From Ruegeria atlantica (lineage in GTDB: Bacteria > Pseudomonadota > Alphaproteobacteria > Rhodobacterales > Rhodobacteraceae): a stretch of 64,000 nt of DNA. The translations under genes and the position numbers were made by a program. This document shows positions 1-8,957 of this stretch, one piece after another. A model generated the notes under the pieces. It did no database searches, had not been told where the DNA came from, and saw only the letters and a program-made list of their open reading frames with translations. The DNA is taken from contig NZ_WQBE01000005.1 in NCBI RefSeq assembly GCF_013032005.1, positions 124,001 to 188,000 on the forward strand, written 5' to 3'. The first letter of the stretch is position 1; the number at the start of each line of letters is the position of its first letter.

Positions 1-2
1 AC

Positions 3-572
3 GGTATCCTGATACGGTCCTGCGACGATGTAGCGGATTTGGCCGAAGTCCTGGGCGATACCTCAATGGCTTCGGAGGCACGAACAATGGCCGTGAAGGG
101 TCGTGCGGCATTGGAAAGCCTTTGGAATCGGACACTTGGACAATACACGTGTTACAACCGCGCTGCTGGTCATCTGCAGAGCACGCCCACGGTAGCAGGG
201 CTACTCGCAGCAATTGCCGATGTCCCTCATGGCCGCGCTGAGGAGTTGGTACGCAGGATCGCCTTGTTGGGCCAGCGATGCGGCTATCTGGTGCCCAGTC
301 ACGATCCGGCAGATGGCGCTTTTGACAGCCTGCGCTACTGGCGCGGGCCGACATGGTTAATCGTAAATTATTTGATTGCTGAAGGTCTAGGTCAGTCCGG
401 GCAGGGGGAAATGGCACAACGCATCCTCGCCGACAGCCTAAAGCTTATTCAGAAAAGCGGCTTTGCAGAATATTATGACCCGATGAGTGGTGAACCTTGT
501 GGCGGCGGCAGCTTTACGTGGACCGCAGCCATGGTAATCGAAATCCTCAAAACCAAAAGAGTGCCGGCATGA
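3..572 (+). CDS. MGH1/GH63-like glycoside hydrolase, C-terminal part (partial)
   Basis: The reading frame is open from the left edge of the window, so only about the last 190 residues are visible and the start lies outside. The segment LRYWRGPTWLIVNYLIAEGL, followed by GFAEYYDP and a G-rich SFTWTAAMV stretch, is typical of the (alpha/alpha)6 barrel of GH63-type enzymes such as mannosylglycerate or glucosylglycerate hydrolases. Its stop overlaps the start of the lyxose isomerase gene by ATGA, so the two were translated as an operon. Release of mannose and its isomerisation by the next gene would fit, but the substrate is inferred. Confidence 0.75.
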   Translation, partial: GILIRSCDDVADLAEVLGDTSMASEARTMAVKGRAALESLWNRTLGQYTCYNRAAGHLQSTPTVAGLLAAIADVPHGRAEELVRRIALLGQRCGYLVPSHDPADGAFDSLRYWRGPTWLIVNYLIAEGLGQSGQGEMAQRILADSLKLIQKSGFAEYYDPMSGEPCGGGSFTWTAAMVIEILKTKRVPA

Positions 573-1254
573 AGCGTTCGCGCATCAATGAAATCATGGC
601 CCAAGCAGATGAGATGATCCGCACTCACGGGTTCACGTTGCCGCCCTTTGCCTTTTGGACACCCAAGGAGTTTAAGGCCCGTGAAAGTGATGCCCGTCAC
701 GTGATTGATGCAAGGTGCGGTTGGGACATCACCGATTATGGTGACGGTGATTTTGACAAGATGGGCCTGTTCCTCTTTACCCTACGCAACGGTTACAGAG
801 TGATTTGGCCAAGGGCGGCGGCATGTGCTACGCCGAGAAGCTGTTGATTTCAAGGCAGGACCAGCTGTCGCCCATGCACACGCATGTTCTGAAAGCTGAG
901 GATATCATCAACCGCGGTGGCGCAACTCTGATTATTGAGCTTTTCGGCTCAGGCAACGCGGGTGGTTTTGCAGAGGATCGCGGCGGTGTGGTATGGCTGG
1001 ACGGCTTCCGACATCATTATCAACCGGGCGAGAAGCCGCGCCTGGCACCGGGTGAAAACGTTACCCTGCGTCCTGGTGATTGGCACGCGTTCTGGGGCGA
1101 AGGCGGGGATGTGCTGATAGGCGAGGTCTCGACCGTCAATGACGACGAGACCGACAATATTTTTCGTGACCCAATTGGCCGATTTGCCGAGATTCAGGAG
1201 GATGTCGCTCCGACACATCTGTTGGTCAGCGACTATTCCAAATGGCTGGGTTGA
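569..1254 (+). pseudogene. D-lyxose isomerase family gene, one-base frameshift
   Basis: Two reading frames together give one complete D-lyxose/D-mannose isomerase-like cupin. The first frame (from 569) gives MKRSRINEIMAQADEMI, then LPPFAFWTP, GWDITDYGDGDF and LFLFTLRNG. The second frame continues with LQSDLAKGGGMCYAEKLL, PMHTHVLKAEDIINRGG (metal-binding His and Glu), PGDWHAFWGEGG and the end at 1254. The join lies at about 793-795 (ggttac), where one base appears to be missing. The family reaction is lyxose-xylulose or mannose-fructose isomerisation. Either the gene is newly inactivated or this is a sequencing error in a short T run; no decay is visible elsewhere in it. Confidence 0.8.
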
Positions 1255-1645
1255 TCGATGAAAACAGTGGCGGATTCTCGGCAGACCTTTCGCAAACTTT
1301 GATCCCCATAGCCGCGTTTAGGCAGTCATCCTGCATTGAATAATTTGGCAATGTTGTGTGGACCTCATCTGGCCGTCCTCTACATTGTGCTTCAACTTCC
1401 AGAGTTAAACAAAGCGGACCTTCACCCAGCATCTCGCAGCGGCGGCTTCGTCCCGCATTTCTGCCGTTCAGCAGATTTCAGCGAACGTCCGCTGCGCGTT
1501 CAATGCAGACCTTCAGGCGAAATTCCTCGGAATGACCACCAACAATGACCGCTATCCGTTCCTAAGCCGTCATCTGACAGAAAGACTCAGATGACTGCCT
1601 TGAGCCCGAAGCAGGTTCCAGTTCACACACCAGACCAACTCACGT
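1255..1645. other. gene-free stretch
   Basis: No convincing gene is seen between the isomerase and the LysR gene, which read towards each other. Short open frames here have no recognisable motif or ribosome binding site. The stretch probably holds both 3' ends. Confidence 0.5.
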
Positions 1646-2545
1646 TCAATAATTTGTCCGCGAGCCGAGATGGTCTGCAAGCTGATCAAAAACCAACCTG
1701 ATCCTTCGCGCTGTTTGTAACTCAGAGTGTGTGGCCAACCAGATAGGAAACTTGAACGGCTCGCGTTCGGGCAGAACACGCTCCACACCGGATGTCAGGG
1801 CCGCCACATCGTCTGACATAACACTAATGCCGAAGCCTTGGCGCACAAGCTCCCATGACACTATCCCGCTCTGCGATCCAATCCGAAAATTCTCGCGGGT
1901 TACTTCGATGCCAGCCGGATTGAGAAATCCAATCATCGTGTCAACATCGCCAAAGCCGACGAAATCCAACTTAGCAAGTTCGTCTTCATTTCGTGGTCGC
2001 CCAACCTGTTCGAGGTATGAAGGGGCAGCGTAAAAATGTGCCGTCGCTTCTGCCACGAGCTTTGCAATCAGGTCCGGCTGTGTCGGGCGCACATGCCGAA
2101 TTGCGATATCTGCCTCGCGCCGCTGTATGTCTCGTATGTCATTTGCTGCGACAACGTCGATCTCAAGCCGCGGTGCCGCGAGCCTGATTTGTTTGAGAAT
2201 AGGCGGTAGCTGATAGGCTGACATCACGTCGGAAGCAGTGATCCTGACTTGCCCTTCAACTGCTTGTGACTGGCTTCTTGCGGTCAGAGAAATTTTGTTT
2301 GCGACATTTGCCATTTCACTGACATGCACCAAAAGCTCAGTACCGGCTGTTGTCAGATTAAGCGACTTGCCAACCCTTTCAAACAAGGTGACGCCAAGCG
2401 CCTGTTCCAGCGCGGCGACCTGACGACCGACGGTTGGCTGGGTCTGCTCAAGCACGCGCGCCGCGGCGGAAAACGATCCTTCTTCTGCCGTTGCAAGAAA
2501 GGACCGAGCCTGGTTCCAATCGAAATTGATAGCCTTCCAATTCAT
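1646..2545 (-). CDS. LysR-family transcriptional regulator
   Basis: A 299-residue protein of the usual LysR length. An N-terminal winged HTH (about residues 8-68: FDWNQARSFLATAEEGSFSAAAR, then QPTVGRQVAALE) precedes a periplasmic-binding-like effector domain (about 95-290). It is divergent from the methyltransferase gene at 2642, with 96 bases between the starts, so that gene is the likely target as LysR proteins commonly regulate a divergent neighbour. The effector is unknown. Confidence 0.9.
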   Translation of the reverse strand: MNWKAINFDWNQARSFLATAEEGSFSAAARVLEQTQPTVGRQVAALEQALGVTLFERVGKSLNLTTAGTELLVHVSEMANVANKISLTARSQSQAVEGQVRITASDVMSAYQLPPILKQIRLAAPRLEIDVVAANDIRDIQRREADIAIRHVRPTQPDLIAKLVAEATAHFYAAPSYLEQVGRPRNEDELAKLDFVGFGDVDTMIGFLNPAGIEVTRENFRIGSQSGIVSWELVRQGFGISVMSDDVAALTSGVERVLPEREPFKFPIWLATHSELQTARRIRLVFDQLADHLGSRTNY

Positions 2546-2641
2546 GCATTAATGCATAACAGTTCTGCAATATCTGGCAATTTAATAAATCGGCGTTTTA
2601 AGATATTGGCTGCGGTGACACCAAAGGAAAAGAGAAACGAT

Positions 2642-3289
2642 ATGGCTGCATTGTCCAAAGATGCCGCGTTCTGGAGCAAGATTTCGCGCAAATATGCGGC
2701 TGATCCTATCCGGAACATGGAAGGGTATCTGAACACGCTCGAACGTACAAAGTCCTACCTGCAAGCCGAAGACAGTGTGTTGGAAATCGGGTGTGGGACG
2801 GGGTCAACTGCGTTACTACTGGCACCGCATGTGGCTCAAGTCACTGCCTCCGATCTCGCACCGGGGATGATCGAAATCGCCAATGAGAAACTCGCTGAAG
2901 AAGAGCTGGAGAATGTAACGTTCAAAGTGGCCGAGGTTCTGCAGCACGATCCTGACGACGGTTCTTACGACGCTGTCCTCGCACATAATCTACTGCACCT
3001 TGTACCTGATATGGGCCATGCACTCGAACACATTGCGACCCTTACAAAACCCGGTGGAGTATTCATTTCCAAGACCGTCTGCGCTCCAGAGAGTGGAGGG
3101 TTCAAATATGGCATAATCAGCCGAATAGCGATCCCGATTATGCAGGTGCTCGGGAAAGCTCCGTTCGTAAATTTTGTATCCGTAGCTGAACTCCAGCACG
3201 CTATTGAACGTGCGGGCTTCGATATCGTTGAGACAGCGGATCAAGCCGGGTTATTGCCGAGCCGGTACATTGTCGCGAGAAAGCTGTGA
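2642..3289 (+). CDS. class I SAM-dependent methyltransferase
   Basis: A 215-residue methyltransferase. Motif I is VLEIGCGTGSTALLL, the acidic residue ending strand 2 is in TASDLAPGMI, and AVLAHNLLHLV is the post-motif II strand. The open frame runs further upstream, but the ATG at 2642 is preceded by a purine-rich AAAGGAAAAGAG site and the upstream part overlaps the divergent LysR gene, so 2642 is preferred. The substrate is unknown. The C-terminal half (SVAELQHAIERAGFDIVE) resembles methyltransferase type 11/25 proteins. Confidence 0.85.
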   Translation: MAALSKDAAFWSKISRKYAADPIRNMEGYLNTLERTKSYLQAEDSVLEIGCGTGSTALLLAPHVAQVTASDLAPGMIEIANEKLAEEELENVTFKVAEVLQHDPDDGSYDAVLAHNLLHLVPDMGHALEHIATLTKPGGVFISKTVCAPESGGFKYGIISRIAIPIMQVLGKAPFVNFVSVAELQHAIERAGFDIVETADQAGLLPSRYIVARKL

Positions 3290-3352
3290 AACAGTATTCG
3301 CGCCATAATTACTTTGCATGCAAGGGACAGCTCGGGCCATCAAGTGAGTACA

Positions 3353-3829
3353 ATGATGAAAGATGGGATTTCATTTGCACGCCTTTCGGAAATCGATCCG
3401 AATGACATTGCGGTTCATATGTCCGCCCCCCGGGTAGCAGAGCATATGCCGCTTTTGACGTTCAATTGGAATGTTGAGGTCGCAAGAGAGTTTATCGCCA
3501 AAAAGGAAGACTACTGGGCACGGGACGGTCTTGGACATTGGGCGTTTTTGTCAGGCGGTCGGTATGTTGGTTGGGGGGGCTTTCAAAAAGAAGGTGACGA
3601 ATGGGATTTTGGGTTGGTTTTGCGGCCCGACGCCTTTGGACTTGGGAAACGGATTTCCAAAATGGCAATCGACTTTGCGATCGCTGACAAACGTATCCCC
3701 TTTGTCACGTTTCTGCTGCCACCAAGTAGAAATAATCTGGGTGCACTCCGGAAACTCGGTGCCAAACACATCGGCGAGATCGAATACGAAGATGCTCAGT
3801 TTCTCAAGTTTCGCCTGGATACGGAGTGA
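3353..3829 (+). CDS. GNAT-family N-acetyltransferase
   Basis: A protein of about 158 residues resembling RimJ/RimL-type GNAT acetyltransferases. HWAFLSGGRYVGWGGF is the central beta strand pair, GLVLRPDAFGLGKRI occupies the place of the acetyl-CoA pyrophosphate loop, and PSRNNLGALRKLGAKHIGE is the usual C-terminal Asn/Leu motif. The tandem ATG codons at 3353/3356 are chosen over an upstream TTG at 3314. Its 3' end overlaps the convergent AraC gene by about 34 bases. The acceptor substrate is unknown. Confidence 0.75.
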   Translation: MMKDGISFARLSEIDPNDIAVHMSAPRVAEHMPLLTFNWNVEVAREFIAKKEDYWARDGLGHWAFLSGGRYVGWGGFQKEGDEWDFGLVLRPDAFGLGKRISKMAIDFAIADKRIPFVTFLLPPSRNNLGALRKLGAKHIGEIEYEDAQFLKFRLDTE

Positions 3830-4803
3830 ACTCCGTTCTTCCTGATTTTTCCCGGTGGTGCGCCAAATACCCGTTTGAAGGCTTTGTTGAAGGCAGGCTC
3901 TGACAAGTATCCGATGTCAGCGGCGATCTGCGAGATTGGTTGATCGGTGGACACCAACCTTTCGTTGGCCAGGTGCATACGCCACGTTGCAAGATACTGG
4001 ATTGCTGGAACGCCTACCAACCCAGTAAACCGCGCCGCGAACGCGGATCTGGACATACCAGCAACCTCCGCGAGAGACTCGACTGTCCAAGCCGCAGCAG
4101 GCGTACGGTGAATGGCGATTATCGTGCGCCCGATCTGCGGGTCTCGCGCCGCTTTCAACCAGCCGCGGTTTGCGTCTGGTGCGCTGTTCAGCCAACGACG
4201 AATGGCCTCGATGACAACGACATCTGCCAGGCGCGTAATCACGGTTTCGCCACCCGGTCTCAATTCCCGCGCCTCTTTTGCGATGAATTGCAAAGTCGCC
4301 TGTAGCCAGCTTCCGGCATCCTCTTCCCACGGGTCGATTTTGAGCACATCCGGAAGCAAGCCCATCAACATACCACTGGCGGCGTGATCGATCCGGACGA
4401 GGCCGTACATGATGCCCGTCTCCGCTCCACCACCACCGTATTCCAGTGTTTCATAGAGCTCGGTCACCTTGCGAATGGGCAACTCTTCCAGCGTCAAAAG
4501 CGGCGTGTCTTCCGAGCTGAAAAAACCGATGGGCGCACCGTTGGTCATCAAGACCAGGTCGCCTTTTTCGACCTCAAAGGGGTCATCTTGTCCGACCTTC
4601 ATGAAGCAACGCCCGTGCGTAATGACCGCAAAGCTCAGTATGTCGGGAAAGCCTGGTATGGACACGCCCCAAGGAGCGGACATGCGCGACTGGCAGTAGA
4701 ATGTGCCGGTGAGCTTCAGAAGATGAAGGATTTCCCCCAGCGGATCGCCAATCGGCTGCGCCAGCGCATCGGGGTCGGGGACATGAGGGTCAAACTGGTT
4801 CAT
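3796..4803 (-). CDS. AraC-family regulator with cupin-type sensor
   Basis: A protein of about 335 residues. The N-terminal half is an AraC-type cupin (GVSIPGFPDILSFAVITHGRC, then VEKGDLVLMTNGAP). The C-terminal 100 residues hold two HTH motifs (WTVESLAEVAGMSRSAFAARF and PISQIAADIGYLSEPAFNKAFK). The frame is open to 5094, but the ATG at 4803 starts the domain directly and leaves room for a shared promoter with the divergent NmrA-like gene. Such regulators often control a neighbouring short-chain dehydrogenase or NmrA gene. Confidence 0.88.
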   Translation of the reverse strand: MNQFDPHVPDPDALAQPIGDPLGEILHLLKLTGTFYCQSRMSAPWGVSIPGFPDILSFAVITHGRCFMKVGQDDPFEVEKGDLVLMTNGAPIGFFSSEDTPLLTLEELPIRKVTELYETLEYGGGGAETGIMYGLVRIDHAASGMLMGLLPDVLKIDPWEEDAGSWLQATLQFIAKEARELRPGGETVITRLADVVVIEAIRRWLNSAPDANRGWLKAARDPQIGRTIIAIHRTPAAAWTVESLAEVAGMSRSAFAARFTGLVGVPAIQYLATWRMHLANERLVSTDQPISQIAADIGYLSEPAFNKAFKRVFGAPPGKIRKNGVHSVSRRNLRN

Positions 4804-4940
4804 GTCATGAGATTGGACGAAATTCACTTGTTCGTCTATTCGGTTTGGACGATTGGATAAGAATGCGGGATTTTGAAGAATAGAACATCTCTTATGATTG
4901 CTTAATTTCGGGCCATCAACTGAACTCAAGGAGATGACCA

Positions 4941-5768
4941 ATGACACAGCAAACCATTCTTGTACTTGGCGCAACAGGTAAAACCGGATCGCGGATCGCG
5001 ACACGTCTGGAAGAAAAAGGGCAGACAGTCCGGCGCGGATCGCGGAACAGTGAAACGCCATTTGACTGGGAACAACCGCAGACCTGGCCCGCAATCCTGG
5101 AAGGCGTTTCGGCTGCCTATATTTCTTACTTTCCTGACATCGCTTTTCCTGGCGCGGTTGAGCAAGTCGAAGCCTTCACAGCATTGGCTCGTGAAAAGGG
5201 ATTACAGCGTCTTGTTCTGCTGACCGGGCGTGGCGAGTTTCATGCGGAACGAGCGGAAGCAGTCGTACGCAATTCCGGAGTTCCGTTCACTATCGTTCGT
5301 GCAGCATGGTTTGCACAAAACTTCTCTGAAGGGGCATTGCTTGGTCCGGTCATGGCAGGTGTCTTGCCGATGCCCGCCGGCGAAGTACGCGAACCGATCA
5401 TCGACGTGGACGACATCGCCGATGTTGCCGTAGCTGCTTTGACAGAAGAAGGACACGACGGCGAACTGTACGAGGTCACGGGACCACGTCTCATGACGTT
5501 TGCCGACATGGCCGCAGAGCTTTCGCGCGCCATGGGCAGGACTGTGCAATACCTGCCAATTTCATTCGAAGACTTCCACGCGGAAATCGCGCATGCGAAT
5601 GGCGAGATGATTGCTGATGTGATTACGGACATCGCGCGTGAAACGCTGGACGGGCGCAATGCGAACCTCGCGGACGGGGTCCAGCGTGCGCTAGGACGCG
5701 CGCCACGCGACTTCGCCGACTTCGCAAACAAAGCTGAAATGTCTGGCGCGTGGACCAAAGCCGCTTGA
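4941..5768 (+). CDS. NmrA-like NAD(P)-binding protein
   Basis: A 275-residue atypical SDR of the NmrA/ergot-alkaloid type. It opens with a Rossmann motif, TILVLGATGKTGSRIATRL (GxTGxxG), followed by TVRRGSRN and a strand FTIVRAAWFAQNFSEG. There is no classical YxxxK pair in the expected place, as is usual in NmrA-like redox sensors or quinone/azo reductases. Translation starts 19 bases after an AAGGAGATGACCA site. It begins a unit with the DUF4345-like gene 28 bases downstream and is divergent from the AraC gene. Confidence 0.85.
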   Translation: MTQQTILVLGATGKTGSRIATRLEEKGQTVRRGSRNSETPFDWEQPQTWPAILEGVSAAYISYFPDIAFPGAVEQVEAFTALAREKGLQRLVLLTGRGEFHAERAEAVVRNSGVPFTIVRAAWFAQNFSEGALLGPVMAGVLPMPAGEVREPIIDVDDIADVAVAALTEEGHDGELYEVTGPRLMTFADMAAELSRAMGRTVQYLPISFEDFHAEIAHANGEMIADVITDIARETLDGRNANLADGVQRALGRAPRDFADFANKAEMSGAWTKAA

Positions 5769-5796
5769 GGCAGGCCAAAGGAAATTGGAGACAAAC

Positions 5797-6201
5797 ATGA
5801 AACTTGAACTTAGAGGCAGGCTTATCTTGGGCATGTCCGGATTAACTGCATTCGCCATCGGTCTGGCCATCACTCTGGACCCACAGTCTTTCTACGCCAA
5901 CTACGGCATCGTACTCTCGCCGCAGCCAAACCTGATGAGCGAGTTGCGTGCACCTGCTGCCAATCTCGCGGTACTTGGCCTGATCATTTTGTGCGGAGCC
6001 TTTTACCAAAAGTTGGTCCAGGCCTCAGCCTTGCTTGGGGCTACGGTTTTCTCAGCTTTCGCCGTGGGCAGGACAATCAGTTTCGTCCTCGATGGTTGGC
6101 CATCCGAAAACATTCTTGCCGCATTTGCGATAGAGGTTTTGCTTGCGGTGTTGTGTTTGTGGGTTGTCGGTGGAAAAGCGAAATCTGCAGCGCCAGCCTG
6201 A
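5797..6201 (+). CDS. DUF4345-like small membrane protein
   Basis: A protein of about 134 residues with four predicted membrane helices: LGMSGLTAFAIGLAITL, NLAVLGLIILCGAFY, ALLGATVFSAFAVGRTISFV and ILAAFAIEVLLAVLCLWVV. The pattern matches DUF4345-type proteins, whose function is not known. The ATG at 5797 is preferred over an upstream in-frame TTG. It follows the NmrA-like gene by 28 bases and is probably cotranscribed with it. Confidence 0.7.
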   Translation: MKLELRGRLILGMSGLTAFAIGLAITLDPQSFYANYGIVLSPQPNLMSELRAPAANLAVLGLIILCGAFYQKLVQASALLGATVFSAFAVGRTISFVLDGWPSENILAAFAIEVLLAVLCLWVVGGKAKSAAPA

Positions 6202-6375
6202 GACGGCTTTGTCTGCAACTTGGCCGTAGGTCCTGTTCAAACCGATGACCGGTTCCAGTCGCATTCTGGGCATTCGACAATGGCGCTCTGATGGCCGCGT
6301 CGACCCGGCGCGCCTCTGGGTTTGAAATCGGAACTCTGCTAAGTCGCCAAGAGCAGCGCATCGAAGGAGCACATC

Positions 6376-6783
6376 ATGGAGATTCACCGCGCCGGGGACC
6401 GGCCCTCTCAATTTCCCGGCAATGAGTATTTCACCGGTACGGTCCGCTTTGATCCCGTTGTAACGGGGAATGATCCCTCGCCGGTCAAGATCCTTACGGT
6501 GACTTTTGAGCCCGGCGCACGGACAGCTTGGCACACGCACCCTGCCGGTCAAACGCTGCATGTTTTGTCGGGCTTGGGCCTGGCTGGGTCTGAGGGGCAG
6601 CCAGTGCAGGTGTTGCGCCCTGGCGATACGGTGTGGTTCGCGCCAGGAGAGCGGCATTGGCACGGCGCGTCGCCTGACTGTGCGATGACCCATCTGGCTG
6701 TGCAGACCTCTGTTGAGGGCAAGACTGCGGATTGGATGGAGCATGTCTCAGACGAGGATTACAGCGCAGCCCGCGCAGAATGA
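6376..6783 (+). CDS. cupin-domain protein (mandelonitrile lyase-like)
   Basis: A 135-residue single-domain cupin. Cupin motif 1 is GARTAWHTHPAGQTLHVLSG and motif 2 is PGDTVWFAPGERHWHGA, which supply the metal-binding His set (HTH, H). The length and the WHTHP and GERHWHG patterns match small manganese cupins annotated as (R)-mandelonitrile lyase-like or carboxymuconolactone-associated proteins. The start follows GAAGGAGCACATC. The reaction is not known. Confidence 0.8.
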   Translation: MEIHRAGDRPSQFPGNEYFTGTVRFDPVVTGNDPSPVKILTVTFEPGARTAWHTHPAGQTLHVLSGLGLAGSEGQPVQVLRPGDTVWFAPGERHWHGASPDCAMTHLAVQTSVEGKTADWMEHVSDEDYSAARAE

Positions 6784-6828
6784 AGCGTTTGAGCCCTACC
6801 GAGCAAGTCGCAGCAGAGTAACCCCTTC

Positions 6829-6862
6829 TACGCCCATTCAAAGAGGGGTTAACGGATTTTTT
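6829..6862 (+). terminator. possible terminator after the cupin gene
   Basis: TAACCCCT and AGGGGTTA form an inverted repeat with a long loop, followed a few bases later by six T residues at 6857-6862. The loop is about 18 bases and the spacing to the T run is loose, so this is a weak candidate. Confidence 0.4.
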
Positions 6863-6956
6863 CATCTCGTGACAGGCGCGGCCCTCGTTTCGTCCCTGAG
6901 AGGCCCGCACAGCGCGTTTTCACTTTTCTGGATTTCTGGCCCCCTCAGCCACCCAT

Positions 6957-7169
6957 TTACCCTGCAAAATCCCATCGCTGCAGAACGTCTCTCGCCCGTG
7001 CCATTTTCTGCGCGTTGGCCACAACCTCATGCGATCCGTCGCGCACCGCCTCATCGAACAGAAAAGGCTCCTCGTACCCACATGCATTGCAGGCAGCCTT
7101 CTCACCCGTAACCACCGTATCCAGCGATCCGCATTCCGGGCATCGTGCCTGGACGTCATCGTTGAACAT
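6957..7169 (-). CDS. small zinc-ribbon protein
   Basis: A 70-residue protein. It starts MFNDDVQARCPECGSLDTVV and carries a second pair, ACNACGYEEPF, giving a CPxCG/CxxCG zinc ribbon in the first 35 residues, followed by a charged helix. The ATG at 7169 has a strong GGAAGGAGAGG site just upstream, so the longer open frame to 7280 is not used. It sits 19 bases after the lipoprotein gene on the same strand. The role is unknown. Confidence 0.7.
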   Translation of the reverse strand: MFNDDVQARCPECGSLDTVVTGEKAACNACGYEEPFLFDEAVRDGSHEVVANAQKMARARDVLQRWDFAG

Positions 7170-7188
7170 ATCGTGACCTCTCCTTCCT

Positions 7189-7491
7189 TTACCGATTGCC
7201 AGAACCGGGTCCCCCCGCCAGCATCGCTGATTGGCGCATCCGCTTGAACTCGTCTGGAGTGACGGTTCCGCTGCTGACATCGATACCTTTTGGGATCCGA
7301 GCTCTCTTGTGTCCGATCGCGCGAACGCTGCCTCTTGTAATCTCCAGACAGGTCGACCCGTAGCATGTCAGCCCGCTTGTGTTGATTTGGATGGCAGTCT
7401 GACCGTTCGCGTCAGTGACCAATGGAGCCTGTGTAGGTGGGCTGCACGCTGAAACCAGCAACGCGAACCCAAAATAAATCCATCTGTTCAT
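7189..7491 (-). CDS. small lipoprotein
   Basis: A 100-residue protein with a signal peptide ending in a lipobox (FALLVSAC; Cys at residue 16), so it is a likely outer- or inner-membrane lipoprotein. The mature part has a Cys pair (LTCYGSTCLE) that could form a disulfide. No family is recognised. It lies directly upstream of the zinc-ribbon gene. Confidence 0.65.
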   Translation of the reverse strand: MNRWIYFGFALLVSACSPPTQAPLVTDANGQTAIQINTSGLTCYGSTCLEITRGSVRAIGHKRARIPKGIDVSSGTVTPDEFKRMRQSAMLAGGPGSGNR

Positions 7492-7675
7492 ACGAAATTC
7501 CCTTTTTCTCTGAAATAGGCTGGCAGCTGTTCAGTCAAATCTGTCGGGTGTCAGCTTCGAGCGCATCGAAGACGCTCTCGAAATATCATCGCATGATCGC
7601 ATCGAGTCCAAAGCGGACCAGCACCAAAACCCGTAGTGTTGTCGCACGGATGAAAATCTCAAACGTCGGTCAATT

Positions 7676-8029
7676 TTACCATAGTAGCAGGCTTGCTTTT
7701 TGCGCCTCGAAACCTTTTGGCGTCGGAAAAAGCGAGCGCATCCTGGCAACAAGTTCGATCTCACCATCCAGCATCTTTCGGACAGTGTTCAACCAGTTGT
7801 TGAAGGTTTCAGATTCCCAATGATCTTGGACCGCGGCTTCGTTCCTGAACACTTCGTAGAAATAGAAACGATTTGGGTTTGTTTCATCCACCATAATATG
7901 AAACTGGAAAACTTCGGGTTCTTCACTGACAACATTTTGCGCTTGGAAGATGCTGGCGTCCAAAAAGGGCTGCCGATACTCAGGTTTTACGTTGATCACG
8001 AAGAACCCACCAAACATTGCATCGTCCAT
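7676..8029 (-). CDS. antibiotic biosynthesis monooxygenase (ABM) domain protein
   Basis: A 117-residue dimeric alpha-beta barrel protein of the ABM/YgiN type. The core is FFVINVKPEYRQPFLDA, followed by PEVFQFHIMVDETNPNRFYF and EVFRNEAAVQDHWESE, the usual motif. The ATG at 8029 is preceded by AAGGAGACAA. Family members oxidise quinols or act on small aromatic substrates without a cofactor. The substrate here is unknown. Confidence 0.8.
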   Translation of the reverse strand: MDDAMFGGFFVINVKPEYRQPFLDASIFQAQNVVSEEPEVFQFHIMVDETNPNRFYFYEVFRNEAAVQDHWESETFNNWLNTVRKMLDGEIELVARMRSLFPTPKGFEAQKASLLLW

Positions 8030-8125
8030 ATTTGTCTCCTTCATTGACCTAAAAGCGGCGAAGGTCGCAAAACACACCAGTCCTGCTGGATGGCGTTAAC
8101 CTACAGCACTGCGATACCCATGAAC

Positions 8126-8887
8126 CTAAGCGGGTATCCTTTCTTTATCTGCTTCACCCCATCCTAGCGCGCGTGCAAGTTCGTGTGACATTGTGGTAAG
8201 TGTATGGCCAATCTTTTCTCGCTTCGAAGGTGTAAACACCCGAAGAGACGCGGTGGCGCCGATTGAAAGCGTCGCACCAACACCTGTTTTGGTCAGCGTT
8301 GTTGCGACAGAACTGATCCCGCGCTCGAGCTCTTCAACACATACGGCATACCCTTTGGCTCGAATGACATCGAGTTCCGCGGCCAGATCCTTAGGGTCTG
8401 TAATCGTGCGATCTGTGTACCGCTTAAGCTGCCCATCCAATCGGTCTTGAGACAGCAGCTCAGGCGACACGGCGGCGATTGCCTTGGCGCAAGAGCACGC
8501 GTGCATTGGTCGTTTGCCCATACCTGGATGAAGAAAAGACACGCCCGTCTGCGGTGTCTCCACATGAATAATCTCAACCCAATGGCCCCGTAGCCGAGAC
8601 AAGAAGAACGCAGCGCCATAGTCATTCGCGGCGCCAGAGAGGACAGGCGCAATCACCTGCAAAAGAGCGGGATCAGAGTGATCGCTCAACGTGATACGCT
8701 TTAGCCTAATCCCAATCGCGAACTCACCGCGGGTTGGTGATTCAAGTAGGCCGGACAAAACAAGGTCTTGAACCAGCCTGTAGGCCGTCGGTTTAGGTAT
8801 ATCGGACTGGGCACAGATATCCGCTACGGACGCACGTCCTTTTTGACCCACGATTTCCAAAATCAGCGCTAATCGTTTGAGATACAT
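8126..8887 (-). CDS. IclR-family regulator
   Basis: A 253-residue IclR protein. The N-terminal winged HTH (residues 1-55; RASVADICAQSDIPKPTAYR) is followed by the GAF-like IclR effector domain (residues 70-245), with GMGKRPMHACSCAKAIAA and a C-terminal regulatory loop GVGATLSIGATASL. The ATG at 8887 begins the HTH directly. It is divergent from the methanethiol oxidase unit with 70 bases between, so it most likely controls that unit. Confidence 0.88.
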   Translation of the reverse strand: MYLKRLALILEIVGQKGRASVADICAQSDIPKPTAYRLVQDLVLSGLLESPTRGEFAIGIRLKRITLSDHSDPALLQVIAPVLSGAANDYGAAFFLSRLRGHWVEIIHVETPQTGVSFLHPGMGKRPMHACSCAKAIAAVSPELLSQDRLDGQLKRYTDRTITDPKDLAAELDVIRAKGYAVCVEELERGISSVATTLTKTGVGATLSIGATASLRVFTPSKREKIGHTLTTMSHELARALGWGEADKERIPA

Positions 8888-8914
8888 TTTTCTCACTTTA
8901 TGATAACTAAGTTT

Positions 8915-8925
8915 TCGATATACGA
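8915..8925. promoter_or_regulatory. candidate IclR operator between iclR and mtoX
   Basis: TCGATATACGA is a near-palindrome in the 70-base divergent space, with further A/T-rich repeats beside it (ATACGATACAATTT). IclR proteins bind short palindromes overlapping such promoters. The assignment rests on position and symmetry only. Confidence 0.35.
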
Positions 8926-8957
8926 TACAATTTAGGGAATCAAGGGAGGAGCACACG

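Noticed and set aside
6052..6744. A 230-codon minus-strand open frame across the DUF4345 and cupin genes
   Set aside because: It is Arg/His-rich and low in motifs, and it overlaps two supported genes in antisense.
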